Notes: generated by a model from the sequence alone, not told the origin. Counted from the first letter of the stretch, positions 32,378-41,415 are shown. The stretch: 64,000 nucleotides of DNA from Microbulbifer pacificus (GCF_002959965.1 NZ_PREV01000026.1:2399001-2463000); one strand, 5' to 3'. Made by a program: numbers and translations.

Positions 32378-33865
32378 ATGAATAAACAGCCCAAGCTTCC
32401 CTTTTGGCAGGTATGGAACGTCAGTCTCGGCTTCCTCGGCGTGCAGTTCGGCTTCGCCCTGCAGAATGCCAACGCCAGCCGGATACTTTCCGATCTCGGC
32501 GCGGACCTCCACTCACTCTCATTGTTTTGGATCGTGGCGCCACTGATGGGCCTGATAGTGCAGCCGATTGTCGGCTCCGCATCCGACCGCACCTGGAACC
32601 GCTTCGGCCGCCGCAATCCCTTTATCCTGTTTGGTGCCATCGCCGCCGCGCTGGGAATGGCGTTTATGCCCAACGCCGGCATCGCGGTAGCCTTCGTGGC
32701 GCCGATCCTGTTCGGTGGGGTGATGCTGGCGCTGATGGATGCGGCCTTCAATGTCACCATGCAGCCCTTCCGCGCTCTGGTATCCGATATGGTGCCCTCG
32801 GAGCAGCGCACCGTGGGTTACGCGGTGCAATCCCTGCTGATCAATATCGGCGCGGTGATGGGGTCCATGTTGCCGTTTATCCTGACCAACGTTATCGGCC
32901 TCGAGAATACTTCCCGCGCGGGTGAAGTGGCGCCGTCAGTAATCTGGGCCTTCTACATCGGTGCCTCGGTATTGCTGGGCTCGGTGCTGTGGACTGTGTT
33001 CCGCACCCGGGAATACGCCCCGGCGGAATACAATGCCTATAAAGGTATCGACGCCGACGCGGTGGCCCGCGAGCAGGCCGAGCGTAAATCCCTGCCCCAG
33101 CGCCTGCGGGGTTTCTTCAGCCTGCTGGCGACCATGCCCAACACCATGCGGCAGCTGGCACTGGTGCAGTTCTTCTCCTGGTTCTCCCTGTTCATCATGT
33201 GGGTCTACACCATGCCGGCCATTACCCAGCATGTGTGGGGGGTGGAGGCCAAGTGGTTTGACTCCCACTACCTCGCATCCGTGGGTGAAATCCCTGCGCA
33301 CATCGCGGCCGCCAAGGGCGCTGCCGGCGACTGGGTGGGGATTATTTTTGCTGCCTATTCACTGTTTGCGGCCATTTTCTCCGTGGTGCTGGCCCGGGTG
33401 GCCAACACACTTGGACGCAAGCCGACTTACGCGTTGTCGTTGTTGCTGGGTGGATTGGGTTATATGAGCTTCGTGTTATTCCAGGGCGGCGAAGCTACCC
33501 AGGTAAATCTGCTGATCACGCAAGTTACCGTGCCCAGCGGGGCCATCGGGCTGCTCCTGCCGATGGTCGGTGTCGGCATTGCCTGGGCGGCAATTCTGGC
33601 AATGCCGTACGCCATCCTCTCCGACGCACTGCCGGCGAGCAAGACCGGGGTGTATATGGGCATCTTCAACTTCACCATCGCCGCCCCGCAGATTGTGTCC
33701 GCGTTGGTGGCGGGCCCGATTCTCGCGACCCTGTTTGACAACCAGGCCATTGACATCATCATCCTGGCGGGTGTGTTCATGGTGTGCGGTGCAATTTCGG
33801 TCTTCTTTGTGCGCGAAGAAGCGGTTGCTGCAACCCCTGCGGAAGGCGAGGCCGCTGTAGTCTGA
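32378..33865 (+). CDS. MFS transporter, probable sugar (maltose-type) symporter
   Basis: 495 residues from the ATG at 32378 (MNKQPKLPFWQVWNVSLGFLG); longer starts add unrelated residues. About 12 membrane segments. The loop SDRTWNRFGRRNPFILFG after the second helix is the MFS signature, in the form found in the GPH/SLC45-like sugar carriers, and Q/N residues in helix 1 (VQFGFALQNANASRI) are typical of this group. Relatives in Caulobacter, Shewanella and Xanthomonas import maltose or sucrose. With cytoplasmic GH13 and MalT genes nearby, maltose is likely. A terminator follows. Confidence 0.85.
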   Translation: MNKQPKLPFWQVWNVSLGFLGVQFGFALQNANASRILSDLGADLHSLSLFWIVAPLMGLIVQPIVGSASDRTWNRFGRRNPFILFGAIAAALGMAFMPNAGIAVAFVAPILFGGVMLALMDAAFNVTMQPFRALVSDMVPSEQRTVGYAVQSLLINIGAVMGSMLPFILTNVIGLENTSRAGEVAPSVIWAFYIGASVLLGSVLWTVFRTREYAPAEYNAYKGIDADAVAREQAERKSLPQRLRGFFSLLATMPNTMRQLALVQFFSWFSLFIMWVYTMPAITQHVWGVEAKWFDSHYLASVGEIPAHIAAAKGAAGDWVGIIFAAYSLFAAIFSVVLARVANTLGRKPTYALSLLLGGLGYMSFVLFQGGEATQVNLLITQVTVPSGAIGLLLPMVGVGIAWAAILAMPYAILSDALPASKTGVYMGIFNFTIAAPQIVSALVAGPILATLFDNQAIDIIILAGVFMVCGAISVFFVREEAVAATPAEGEAAVV

Positions 33866-33897
33866 TTTGATCTCGCAGATTGATGTCACCTTCTATT

Positions 33898-33922
33898 GCC
33901 CCGCTCGTCGGGGCTTTTTTTT
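33898..33922 (+). terminator. Rho-independent terminator after the MFS gene
   Basis: gccccg-CTCGT-cggggc stem followed by eight T, 33 bp past the stop. Confidence 0.9.
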
Positions 33923-34005
33923 GTCTGCCAACTGCCGGGGTAATTTGAGATCTAAGCGTGATTGCGAGAGCATTGCCGGTTTCGCAACCGGATACGTCTC
34001 CTTCC

Positions 34006-35385
34006 ATGTCTTTTCTCGCTTCTTTTGAATCTGCCCTCAATACCTTCGTTGCCTTCGCCTGGGGGACGCCGCTGCTGGTGCTATTGGTCGGCGGTGGCCT
34101 GTTTCTGCTGATCAGCTCGCGCGCGCGCCCTTATCGCCATCTGGGGCACAGTATCGACCTGTTGCGCGGTAAGTACGACGATCCCGACGATCCCGGCCAG
34201 GTACCCCATCGACAGGCGCTCTCCACCGCACTTTCCGGAACGCTGGGGCTGGGCAATATTGCCGGTGTGGCGTTGGCTATCAGCACCGGTGGGCCGGGTG
34301 CCATTTTCTGGATGTGGGTGACAGCCCTTGTGGGGGTGGCGACGAAATTCTTCACCGCGACGCTCGCGGTGATGTACCGCGGCCGTGACGGTAATGGCGA
34401 ATTGCAGGGTGGGCCCATGTATGTGATTCGCGAAGGCATGGGGAAAAAATGGCTGCCGCTCGCCTACCTGTTTGCGCTCGCCGGCCTCTGCGGCCTGCTG
34501 CCGGTATTTCAGTCCAATCAGACGGTGCAACTGCTGCGCGAGTCCTTCGCGCAGCCGCTTGGCTGGGTAAGTGCGGAAAATACATTTGCCTTCGATCTTT
34601 CCCTGGGCGTCGCCCTGGCGATAGCCGCCATGCTGGTGATCGTCGGGCGTATTCAGCGTATCGGGCGTTTTGCGGTGCGCGTAGTGCCGGCGATGGTGGT
34701 GTTTTACATGGCCTTGACCCTGATTGTAATCGGCTATTTCTGGCGCGAAGTACCCGCCGCCTTCGCGTTGATCTTCACCGACGCCTTCTCCGGTCAGGCT
34801 GCCGCCGGCGGTGTATTGGGCACGGTGATTGCAACGGGTATCAGCCGCGGAGCATTTTCCAATGAGGCCGGCATCGGCTCGGAGTCCCTCGCCCACGGTG
34901 CCGCCAAGACCACGGAGCCCGTGCGCGAAGGCGTGGTGGCGATGCTCGGCCCCATTGTCGACACCCTGGTTGTGTGCACCTGCACCGCGCTGGTGATTCT
35001 GCTCACCGGTGTATGGCAGCACGGGGAGGGGATCGAAGGGGTTTCCCTGACCGCGAGTGCCTTTTCCCAGGTGTTCGGCGGCTGGGGACCGCTATTGTTG
35101 CTGGTGATGGTGGTGCCGCTCGCGTTCAGTACCATTGTCACTTACTGGTACTACGGCGTGAAATGTTTCAGCTTTTTGTTCGGGTCCCGCTGGCAGTCGC
35201 TGTATACCGCAGTTTACGTGGTGCTGATTGTGCTGGGGGCGGTGGCGTCTCTCAGCATCGTCAACAACATCATCATCGGTATGTATGCGGTGATGGCCAT
35301 CCCGACCATGACTTCGACACTGCTGTTGTCCGGAAGGGTGAATCGCGCGGCCCGTGACTACTTTGTGAAAACACCGGGGGCCTGA
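34006..35385 (+). CDS. Sodium:alanine symporter (AGCS) family transporter
   Basis: 459 residues from the ATG at 34006 (MSFLASFESALNTFVAFAWG); a GTG at 33958 is possible. The AGCS signature is present: SALSGTLGLGNIAGVALAISTGGPGAIFWMW split around residues 70-105, GGPMYVIREGM, and FSNEAGIGSESLAHGAA. Around ten membrane segments. It imports alanine or glycine with sodium in known members. It stands alone and has no link to the sugar genes. Confidence 0.9.
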   Translation: MSFLASFESALNTFVAFAWGTPLLVLLVGGGLFLLISSRARPYRHLGHSIDLLRGKYDDPDDPGQVPHRQALSTALSGTLGLGNIAGVALAISTGGPGAIFWMWVTALVGVATKFFTATLAVMYRGRDGNGELQGGPMYVIREGMGKKWLPLAYLFALAGLCGLLPVFQSNQTVQLLRESFAQPLGWVSAENTFAFDLSLGVALAIAAMLVIVGRIQRIGRFAVRVVPAMVVFYMALTLIVIGYFWREVPAAFALIFTDAFSGQAAAGGVLGTVIATGISRGAFSNEAGIGSESLAHGAAKTTEPVREGVVAMLGPIVDTLVVCTCTALVILLTGVWQHGEGIEGVSLTASAFSQVFGGWGPLLLLVMVVPLAFSTIVTYWYYGVKCFSFLFGSRWQSLYTAVYVVLIVLGAVASLSIVNNIIIGMYAVMAIPTMTSTLLLSGRVNRAARDYFVKTPGA

Positions 35386-35455
35386 ACCGGGAGTGGGTGG
35401 CTGCGCGCTTTTTATACGAATACTGAGGGTTGGTTGATTGGCGCGAAAAAAATTA

Positions 35456-35473
35456 TTGTGAGAGTTCTCACAA
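35456..35473. promoter_or_regulatory. 18-bp palindrome upstream of the bactofilin gene
   Basis: TTGTGAGA-gt-TCTCACAA is a perfect dyad except the central two bases, 116 bp before the bactofilin ATG. A half-site-like gtgag follows at about 35475. The spacing is too tight for a hairpin, so a repressor or activator site is likely. The regulator is unknown. Confidence 0.45.
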
Positions 35474-35588
35474 AGTGAGTGCAAGAACTGATTTTTGTCT
35501 CACCCGCTATGGGAACTGTCAGAAAAAAGCGCTAAAAACGTGGTTTCATTAAAAACATAATCACTCTACGGTTACATTAGGTGGCACC

Positions 35589-36197
35589 ATGGCTAACCCT
35601 CTCGATCCCAAGCCGGATGCAAATCTGGACTCCAACTCTTTTCTTTCTGGCATGAATGAACGCAGTTCGGGCGAGCGCCCGTTTGCGGACAAGTTCGATT
35701 CAAGCCTGGCGAAAGATCGCTCTGTAATCGGTAAAAACATCAAATTCCGCGGTGAGCTGATCGGCACCGAAGACCTGCACATTGAAGGCACCATCGAAGG
35801 TACCGTCATCATGGAAGGTCACGACCTGTCCATCGGTCGCGAAGGGGAGATCAACGCCAATATCCATGCGCAGAATATCGTGATCAACGGCAAGTTGACC
35901 GGCGATGCGCTCGCGGATGAACTGATCGAAATCCGCAATACCGCCGTGGTCAAAGGCAACCTGATCGCGCCGCGTATCCAGCTGGACGATGGCGGTAAGT
36001 TCCGCGGCTCCATGGATATGGTCGATACCGATGATGAGATGAAAGCTCGCCACGCGGAGTTCAAGGACAAGCTGGTCCACCCGAACCTGCCGCCGAAAGA
36101 AGACGTATCTGGCAAGCACGCGGCGGTGAAAAAGTCGTTTGCTCCCAAGGAAAATGCCAAGGATCAGGCCAAGGATGCGGAGCTGGCCGACAGCTGA
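35589..36197 (+). CDS. Bactofilin
   Basis: 202 residues. A disordered N-terminus (to about 45), then the bactofilin beta-helix with short repeats (IGKNIKFRGELIGTEDLHIE, GTIEGTVIMEGHDLSIG, GEINANIHAQNIVING, KLTGDALADELIEI, VVKGNLIAPRIQLDDGG), and a charged lysine-rich tail. Bactofilins polymerise without nucleotide and organise cell-shape or envelope machinery. Separated by a terminator from the operon that follows. Confidence 0.92.
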   Translation: MANPLDPKPDANLDSNSFLSGMNERSSGERPFADKFDSSLAKDRSVIGKNIKFRGELIGTEDLHIEGTIEGTVIMEGHDLSIGREGEINANIHAQNIVINGKLTGDALADELIEIRNTAVVKGNLIAPRIQLDDGGKFRGSMDMVDTDDEMKARHAEFKDKLVHPNLPPKEDVSGKHAAVKKSFAPKENAKDQAKDAELADS

Positions 36198-36205
36198 TGT
36201 GCCGC

Positions 36206-36245
36206 AGCAACGCCGCAGTATCCCCCCGTGCGGCGTTGCTTTATT
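36206..36245 (+). terminator. Rho-independent terminator after the bactofilin gene
   Basis: 12-bp perfect stem agcaacgccgca/tgcggcgttgct with an 11-nt loop and TTTATT, 8 bp past the stop. Confidence 0.8.
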
Positions 36246-36291
36246 CCTGACTTCAATCCCAGGCTCACGCCCCGAATTCTTGCGATAAACA

Positions 36292-37503
36292 ATGCAACAC
36301 CGTTCTTTTGGCCTCGCTGCGTTAACGACCGAGATGGTCAAAAGCGGGGACCGAATTCTCGATCTCGGACCACTTTCGTCGGGCACCACCCAGGCGTTTC
36401 TGGGGCTCAATTGCCAGTGTCACATCGAGGATCTGGTGGAATATCTGGCGGAAAACCAGCATGCCGATGATCCACTGGCGGCACTGGAAGAGCATCTGAT
36501 ACCGAAGCCTGCGAGCCTGAAATTTGATGTCATCCTGTGTTGGGATCTGCTGAATTTTCTCGACCTGGATGTCATCCAGCACCTGATACACTTGCTTGAA
36601 CCCCATCTGAAGCAGGGTACCATCCTGCATACCATGCGCTACACCGGGCGCAACCAGCCGCACAAGCCGCGACGTTTCCGCCTGCTGGACAATTTTTGCT
36701 TTGAGTATGTAGACGATCCCAGCTATCCGGAAGTGGCATCCAAGGGGCATTCCACGGTCACCCTGCTGAAATGCATGGACAGGTTCAGCCTGTTCAACTC
36801 GCTGATGAAGCGGGAGGGAATGGACCAGAATGTCACCGAGCATTTCCTCGAATACGACAGCGTTACATCGCGCAACCAGGTGCGCAGCGGTGGCGCTTCG
36901 GATGTCAGCGCGTATTTCCGGCAGGTGCGCGATGATGAGCGCATGGAATTTATCGGTGTACACAAAGCATTGGAGGTACTGCCGGAGAGGGCAACGGTAC
37001 TTGATTGCGGACGCAAGAATGGACGCAATATCGACGCACTGAAGAAAAAAGTGGGCTCCCTGTATGTGGAAGACCTGCACGCGTCTCTGACCTGGCGCAA
37101 GAAGATGCACGGGGAAAGCAGCGACTTCAGTGAGTCCATGTTCAGCTTCGACCCCGGCACCCGGCTGGATGGTGTTTTCCTTTGGGACCTGCTGAATTTC
37201 TGCAGCCCGTCGCAGATACAGGCGCTCGCTGAACTGTTGGCCGGGCGCATGAACTCCGGCGGTACCCTGCATTTTCTGGTGTACAAATCCAGCCAACAGC
37301 CGGAGCGTCCGGCGATGTTCGAAGTACTCGAAGATGCGCGGGTGGCCGTCACCGGTATTGCGGAGGGACAGCGGGCGCGTGCACTGGGAAGTACCGCCGA
37401 TCTCATGCGGCTGCTGCCCGGCTACCGTCTGTTCAGCCACCATCTCGGACGCCTGCCCTCCGGGCATTCGGTGCAGGAGTTCGTGTTGCAACTCAAGTGC
37501 TGA
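36292..37503 (+). CDS. Tandem-duplicated methyltransferase-like protein
   Basis: 403 residues built of two similar halves (about 5-200 and 220-403). Each has a Rossmann-like start (ILDLGPLSSGTT; VLDCGRKNGRN), an acidic strand (HIEDLVEYL; YVEDLHASL), a strong shared motif (ILCWDLLNFL; VFLWDLLNFC) and a matching end (TILHTMRYTGRNQPHKPRRF; TLHFLVYKSSQQPERPAMF). The glycines that hold SAM are only partly kept, so binding of SAM is uncertain. First gene of a four-gene operon ending at the terminator at 40767; 64 bp separate it from the channel gene. Confidence 0.7.
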   Translation: MQHRSFGLAALTTEMVKSGDRILDLGPLSSGTTQAFLGLNCQCHIEDLVEYLAENQHADDPLAALEEHLIPKPASLKFDVILCWDLLNFLDLDVIQHLIHLLEPHLKQGTILHTMRYTGRNQPHKPRRFRLLDNFCFEYVDDPSYPEVASKGHSTVTLLKCMDRFSLFNSLMKREGMDQNVTEHFLEYDSVTSRNQVRSGGASDVSAYFRQVRDDERMEFIGVHKALEVLPERATVLDCGRKNGRNIDALKKKVGSLYVEDLHASLTWRKKMHGESSDFSESMFSFDPGTRLDGVFLWDLLNFCSPSQIQALAELLAGRMNSGGTLHFLVYKSSQQPERPAMFEVLEDARVAVTGIAEGQRARALGSTADLMRLLPGYRLFSHHLGRLPSGHSVQEFVLQLKC

Positions 37504-37567
37504 CCGAAATTCTCTAAAAAATTACATCGATACAACTCCCTGCGAGTTTCCAAGCGAGATTGCTTCC

Positions 37568-38935
37568 ATGTCTGAATTTTTGCGCTCTGTTTTTGTCGCC
37601 CTGAGCCCGGATGCGGTAACCGAAGGGTTTCTCTATCTGATGCTGGTGCTGTTTGCGCTGGCGTTACTGTGCCGGTTTATCCGTCGCGCCGCCGAGTTCG
37701 TGGAGCAGGCACCCGGGCTGCTGACATCCCTCGGGATTCTCGGCACCTTTACCGGCGTCATCATCGGCCTGTTTGAGTTCAGCCTGGCGGGCATCGACGA
37801 GAGTATCGCCAACCTTCTGGATGGCCTGAAAACCGCGTTTATCACCAGCGTGTGCGGTATCGGGCTTTCCATTCTGCTGCGCACACTGACCCGGTTTATT
37901 CCGATGCCGGGCGAAGCGTCCGCGGTAAGTGAACTGGGTGAAATCCACAATGCGCTGCAACAGCTGCAGGGTGCGTTGGTGGCGGGTCAGGAGCGCCAGC
38001 TTCAGCAGAGTGAAGCCCAGATGGAAAATTTTTCGCAGCAGGTGTCACAGGCACTGGTGAAAGAATTGGAACAGGTGGTGGTGCGCTTCAATGAACGGGT
38101 GGAGGCCCAGTTCGGTGAGAACATGACTCGCTTCGGGGAAAACTTTGCCCATTTTGATGGCATGGTGGAAACCCTCACCCGGGAGTACAAGGCCCATGAG
38201 GAGCGTGTGGAATACTGGTCCGAGCATTGCGACACGGCAGTAATGGGGCTGGTACAGGTGGCGCGGGATCTGCAGCAGATTCACCAGCGGCTGGCGGAAA
38301 TGCCGCAGTTTTTTGATGGGCTGCAAAATTTTGGTGAGCAGGCGCGCGAGCAGATGCAGGCACTGAACGGGCAACTGGATCGCTACCGCGATGTGAGTGT
38401 GCAGATGCAGCAAGTGCTGCCGCAGCTGGGGGAGCGCATCGATCAGTTTGTGCAGGGTATCGATGTGGTACAGCAGGTGATGACCAGCGATATGAAGCAG
38501 TCCCTGGTCAGTATTGCTCGCCAGAGCGAGCTGTTGGGCGCGCAGATCGAAGCGGTATCCGGCGCCTTCGAAAAAATGTCCAGTCTGGACGCCGACTTTA
38601 TCCAGAACCTGGTGCAGGAATCAGTGGTTACCCACCGCAACGGTATGCAGGAGCTGGCCATGCAGCAGGCGCGTACTCACAAGGAAATGGTGGAAGCGCT
38701 CAGTCACGTGATCCGCAAGAGCATGGGGGACGCGGAGCTCTCCATTGGCAAGCAGTACCAGATGGTTGAGCGCCGCATGGAAGAGGAAGTGGAGGGGGTG
38801 ATCGCAGCCATGGGGCAGGCGCTGGCGACCATCAGTGGCCAGTTCACCCGCGACTACCGCCAGTTGGTGGCGCAGATGCAGCGACTCACGCAGGCGGCGG
38901 CATCCGCGGAACGCGCCCGTGAGGAAGTTGCCTGA
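37568..38935 (+). CDS. MotA/TolQ/ExbB-type proton channel with long cytoplasmic tail (ZorA-like)
   Basis: 455 residues from the ATG at 37568. Three membrane segments: about 20-38 (FLYLMLVLFALALLCRF), 49-72 (GLLTSLGILGTFTGVIIGLF, the conserved MotA/ExbB helix) and 86-106 (TAFITSVCGIGLSILLRTL). The remaining 350 residues are a Gln/Glu-rich helical tail with few breaks, predicted coiled coil. MotA and TolQ lack such a tail; ZorA of the Zorya defence system has one. The stop shares its A with the ATG of the OmpA gene (TGATG). Confidence 0.83.
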   Translation: MSEFLRSVFVALSPDAVTEGFLYLMLVLFALALLCRFIRRAAEFVEQAPGLLTSLGILGTFTGVIIGLFEFSLAGIDESIANLLDGLKTAFITSVCGIGLSILLRTLTRFIPMPGEASAVSELGEIHNALQQLQGALVAGQERQLQQSEAQMENFSQQVSQALVKELEQVVVRFNERVEAQFGENMTRFGENFAHFDGMVETLTREYKAHEERVEYWSEHCDTAVMGLVQVARDLQQIHQRLAEMPQFFDGLQNFGEQAREQMQALNGQLDRYRDVSVQMQQVLPQLGERIDQFVQGIDVVQQVMTSDMKQSLVSIARQSELLGAQIEAVSGAFEKMSSLDADFIQNLVQESVVTHRNGMQELAMQQARTHKEMVEALSHVIRKSMGDAELSIGKQYQMVERRMEEEVEGVIAAMGQALATISGQFTRDYRQLVAQMQRLTQAAASAERAREEVA

Positions 38936-39657
38936 TGTCGGCGAGGTCCGGGTTTCCCCGTTCCGGAGGTTCTCACCGCGGCGAGGGTGAGGCCTCGTGG
39001 ATCAGTGTGTCTGATCTGATGGCGGGGCTGATGATGGTGTTTCTGTGCATCGCGGTGGCGATGATGCGCTCCGTGATGATCGAGCGGGAAAAGATCCGCA
39101 CCATCGCCATGTCTTACAAGGAAAACCAGCTGGCGATTTACGAATCCCTGCAGCGCGAGTTCGCCGCCGATCTGCCGCGCTGGGGCGCGACCATCGATCG
39201 CGACACCCTGACCGTGGCCTTCAATAATTCCGACGCGATGTTCGATACCGGCGAGGCGTCACTCAGCGCCAGCTACCAGATAGTGTTTGAGGAATTTTTC
39301 CCGCGCTATATGAATGTGCTGGCACCGTTCAAGGCATCGGTGGAAGCGGTGCGCATCGAGGGGCACACCAGCTCCGGCTGGGGGCAGTCCAGCGACCGCA
39401 ATACCACGTATTTCAATAATCTGCGGTTGTCTCAGGACCGCGCGCGCTCGGTGTTGCGGTATGTGTACACCCTGGATGAAGTAACCACTCACCACGCCTG
39501 GATGATGCAGAATGTGGCGGCTGTCGGATATTCCTCGTCGCGGCCGATTTACAATGACGACGGCAGTGAGAACATCGAACAATCCAAGCGAGTGGCCTTC
39601 CGCGTGATCACCAATTCCGAAACCAAGATCCACAGTATTCTCGAGGAGTCTTTCTGA
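38935..39657 (+). CDS. OmpA/MotB-type peptidoglycan-anchored partner (ZorB-like)
   Basis: 240 residues. One membrane segment (about 24-44) begins with WISVSDLMAGLMMVFLCIAV; the Asp in SDLMAG is in the position of the proton-carrying Asp of MotB/ZorB. The C-terminal OmpA domain (VEAVRIEGHTSSGWG, then NNLRLSQDRARSVLRYVY, about 135-190) should bind murein. It overlaps both neighbours by one base pair (TGATG), so three genes are translationally coupled. Confidence 0.85.
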   Translation: MSARSGFPRSGGSHRGEGEASWISVSDLMAGLMMVFLCIAVAMMRSVMIEREKIRTIAMSYKENQLAIYESLQREFAADLPRWGATIDRDTLTVAFNNSDAMFDTGEASLSASYQIVFEEFFPRYMNVLAPFKASVEAVRIEGHTSSGWGQSSDRNTTYFNNLRLSQDRARSVLRYVYTLDEVTTHHAWMMQNVAAVGYSSSRPIYNDDGSENIEQSKRVAFRVITNSETKIHSILEESF

Positions 39658-40748
39658 TGGGCCGCTGGACACGGCACCTGGAGGCGCTGACCCAGGCCAT
39701 TTCCGGAATCGGTGCGACACCGGTCGCCGGGGCGCCCGATGGCGATCCGGTCGTGGACGGTCCGCTGGAGACCGATGTGGCCGGTGAGCCGCCGGTTGCG
39801 ACGACCAGTATCGAGCAGGCGTTGATGCAGGGAATGGAGGTAACTCTCGGCGACCTGCGGGCGACGGAGCACGGCTGGCTTTATCGCGGGAGCCCGGTCA
39901 TGGTGTTCGCCGTGGATGTGGCGGCAGTGGACGATGTGCAGGTGCGCCGGGAATTTTTCCAGCGGATACACCTAACCAGTTGCTGCGGTGCGCTGGAAGA
40001 CCCCGGTCAGGTGGTATGGATCGGTACGGCGCGCGAGGTGCTGGCCGCCCCGGGATTGAGTGCGGCTCCCCACGCTTGCGAATACTGCCTTGCCAAGGTC
40101 AATCACCGCGGCTTTCGCGGCCTCGGGCCGCGGGATCGCAGCCGGGTGGCGGAAGCGCTCAGTTTTCACTGGCATGTGAGCCAGTACGCCGCGGAATACT
40201 TCCCCGAGAGTGACGCCAGCTTCTGGAGACCCGGTGCACCGGTACAGTCGCTACCGCAGATTGCTCCGGAATCGGCCGCCAGTGGCAGCTGCGGCTTCTG
40301 CAACTGGCAGGTGCCGGCGGGGCGCGAGTGGTTTGTGCCGGTGGAGCGCGGGCTTGCGCTGGGGCTGTCAGTGGATGCCTGCGTACTCTGTGCCCAGCAG
40401 CAGGCCATGGGGGTGCTCGCGCTGGCGGACGACAGTGCACTGGAGGCGAGTCGGATGCGCTGGCTGGCACAGACAGATACTGGCGATGCGCTGGACGAGG
40501 AGAGCGGGCGCGACTGGAGTTGGGTGCGCCGGCAGCTTCCCCTCGCGTGGCACCCTCTGTGTGAACAGCTGGAGCGGCGTCTTTCGCCCCCGGATCTTTT
40601 CTACCATTTTGCCGGCTACGAAGGCGTGGCGGTTCTCGCCTGGCCTGAACACCGTCGCGGTATTGTTGCCAGCGAGGACGAGCGGGCAAAACTGCCGGAG
40701 GGCTGGGATTTCTGGACCATGCGCAGTGTGCTCGGGAGTCTGGGATAG
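39657..40748 (+). CDS. Unknown protein with CxxC pairs, coupled to the motor genes
   Basis: 363 residues, no membrane segment. Cysteine pairs CC (109-110), CEYC (141-144), CGFC (212-215) and CVLC (242-245) could bind one or two zinc ions; the arrangement is not one I can name. Tryptophans are frequent near the end (RDWSWVRRQLPLAWHPLC). Not similar to ZorC, ZorD, ZorE or ZorF in anything I can see. Its start overlaps the OmpA gene stop, so it is made in step with the motor and is the best candidate for its effector or regulator. Confidence 0.7.
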   Translation: MGRWTRHLEALTQAISGIGATPVAGAPDGDPVVDGPLETDVAGEPPVATTSIEQALMQGMEVTLGDLRATEHGWLYRGSPVMVFAVDVAAVDDVQVRREFFQRIHLTSCCGALEDPGQVVWIGTAREVLAAPGLSAAPHACEYCLAKVNHRGFRGLGPRDRSRVAEALSFHWHVSQYAAEYFPESDASFWRPGAPVQSLPQIAPESAASGSCGFCNWQVPAGREWFVPVERGLALGLSVDACVLCAQQQAMGVLALADDSALEASRMRWLAQTDTGDALDEESGRDWSWVRRQLPLAWHPLCEQLERRLSPPDLFYHFAGYEGVAVLAWPEHRRGIVASEDERAKLPEGWDFWTMRSVLGSLG

Positions 40749-40766
40749 GCAAACGGCGGAAACAAA

Positions 40767-40796
40767 AACGGGCAGCGAAGGCTGCCCGTTTTTTTT
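40767..40796 (+). terminator. Rho-independent terminator of the motor operon
   Basis: aacgggcagc/gctgcccgtt stem, GAAG loop, eight-T run, 18 bp beyond the stop. Also positioned to serve the convergent L,D-transpeptidase gene. Confidence 0.92.
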
Positions 40797-40809
40797 ATCG
40801 GTTAACTAC

Positions 40810-41415
40810 TTACTGCCGCACGGTCACCTTGGTGCCCATGGGGGCATTTTCATAAAAGATTTTCGCCATATGCCAGGGCAGGCGAACGCAACCGTGGGAT
40901 TCCGGGCGGCCGGTGACCTTGCCGGCGTGCATGCTCACGGCACCATTGAAGCGCATGAAAAAGTCCATGGACGCACCGCGGAATACCGTGCCCGCCGGGC
41001 GTTTGTCACGGCGCACATCCACGCTGCTCATACGTACATAGCCGGCGCGATCCACGTAATGACCATAGAGGTTGGAGTTGTGATACACCTCTTTTTCCGT
41101 CACGCGGAACGTTCCCGTTGGGGTGCGGTTACCGGCGACCCCGGTGGCAACCGGAGAAATGCCCGCTAGCTGGCCACCTTTATAGAAATAGGCCCGCTGC
41201 TCACTCAGATCGATGATGATGTGCGCAGCACCGCCGACCACTTCCGGGCGCCACCAGGCGCTGCCGTCGGTCATGGATCTGTGCTGTTGATAGGGGTGCG
41301 GATAATCCCCAGCCTGTGCCACGGGTGCCAGCATGGCCGTTGCCGCCAGCAGCAGGCCGCCGCCCAGCAGGATTTTTTTGACGGAGCGTTTCAGAAGAGT
41401 GGAAGAGCGTTGCAT
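40810..41415 (-). CDS. L,D-transpeptidase (YkuD family)
   Basis: 201 residues from the ATG at 41415 (MQRSSTLLKRSVKKIL), preceded by gatgagg; longer starts are unlikely because a signal peptide (LGGGLLLAATAMLAPVAQAG) begins here. The YkuD domain runs from HIIIDLSEQRAYFY to the end, with the active site SMHAGKVTGRPESHGCVRL (His and catalytic Cys). Enzymes of this kind make 3-3 murein cross-links or attach lipoproteins. No LysM domain, so a minimal form. Confidence 0.92.
   Translation of the reverse strand: MQRSSTLLKRSVKKILLGGGLLLAATAMLAPVAQAGDYPHPYQQHRSMTDGSAWWRPEVVGGAAHIIIDLSEQRAYFYKGGQLAGISPVATGVAGNRTPTGTFRVTEKEVYHNSNLYGHYVDRAGYVRMSSVDVRRDKRPAGTVFRGASMDFFMRFNGAVSMHAGKVTGRPESHGCVRLPWHMAKIFYENAPMGTKVTVRQ

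Noticed and set aside
36292-40748. A complete Zorya system
   Set aside because: Only A- and B-like genes are present. No helicase (ZorD), EH-signature protein (ZorC) or HNH nuclease (ZorE) is in the flanks.
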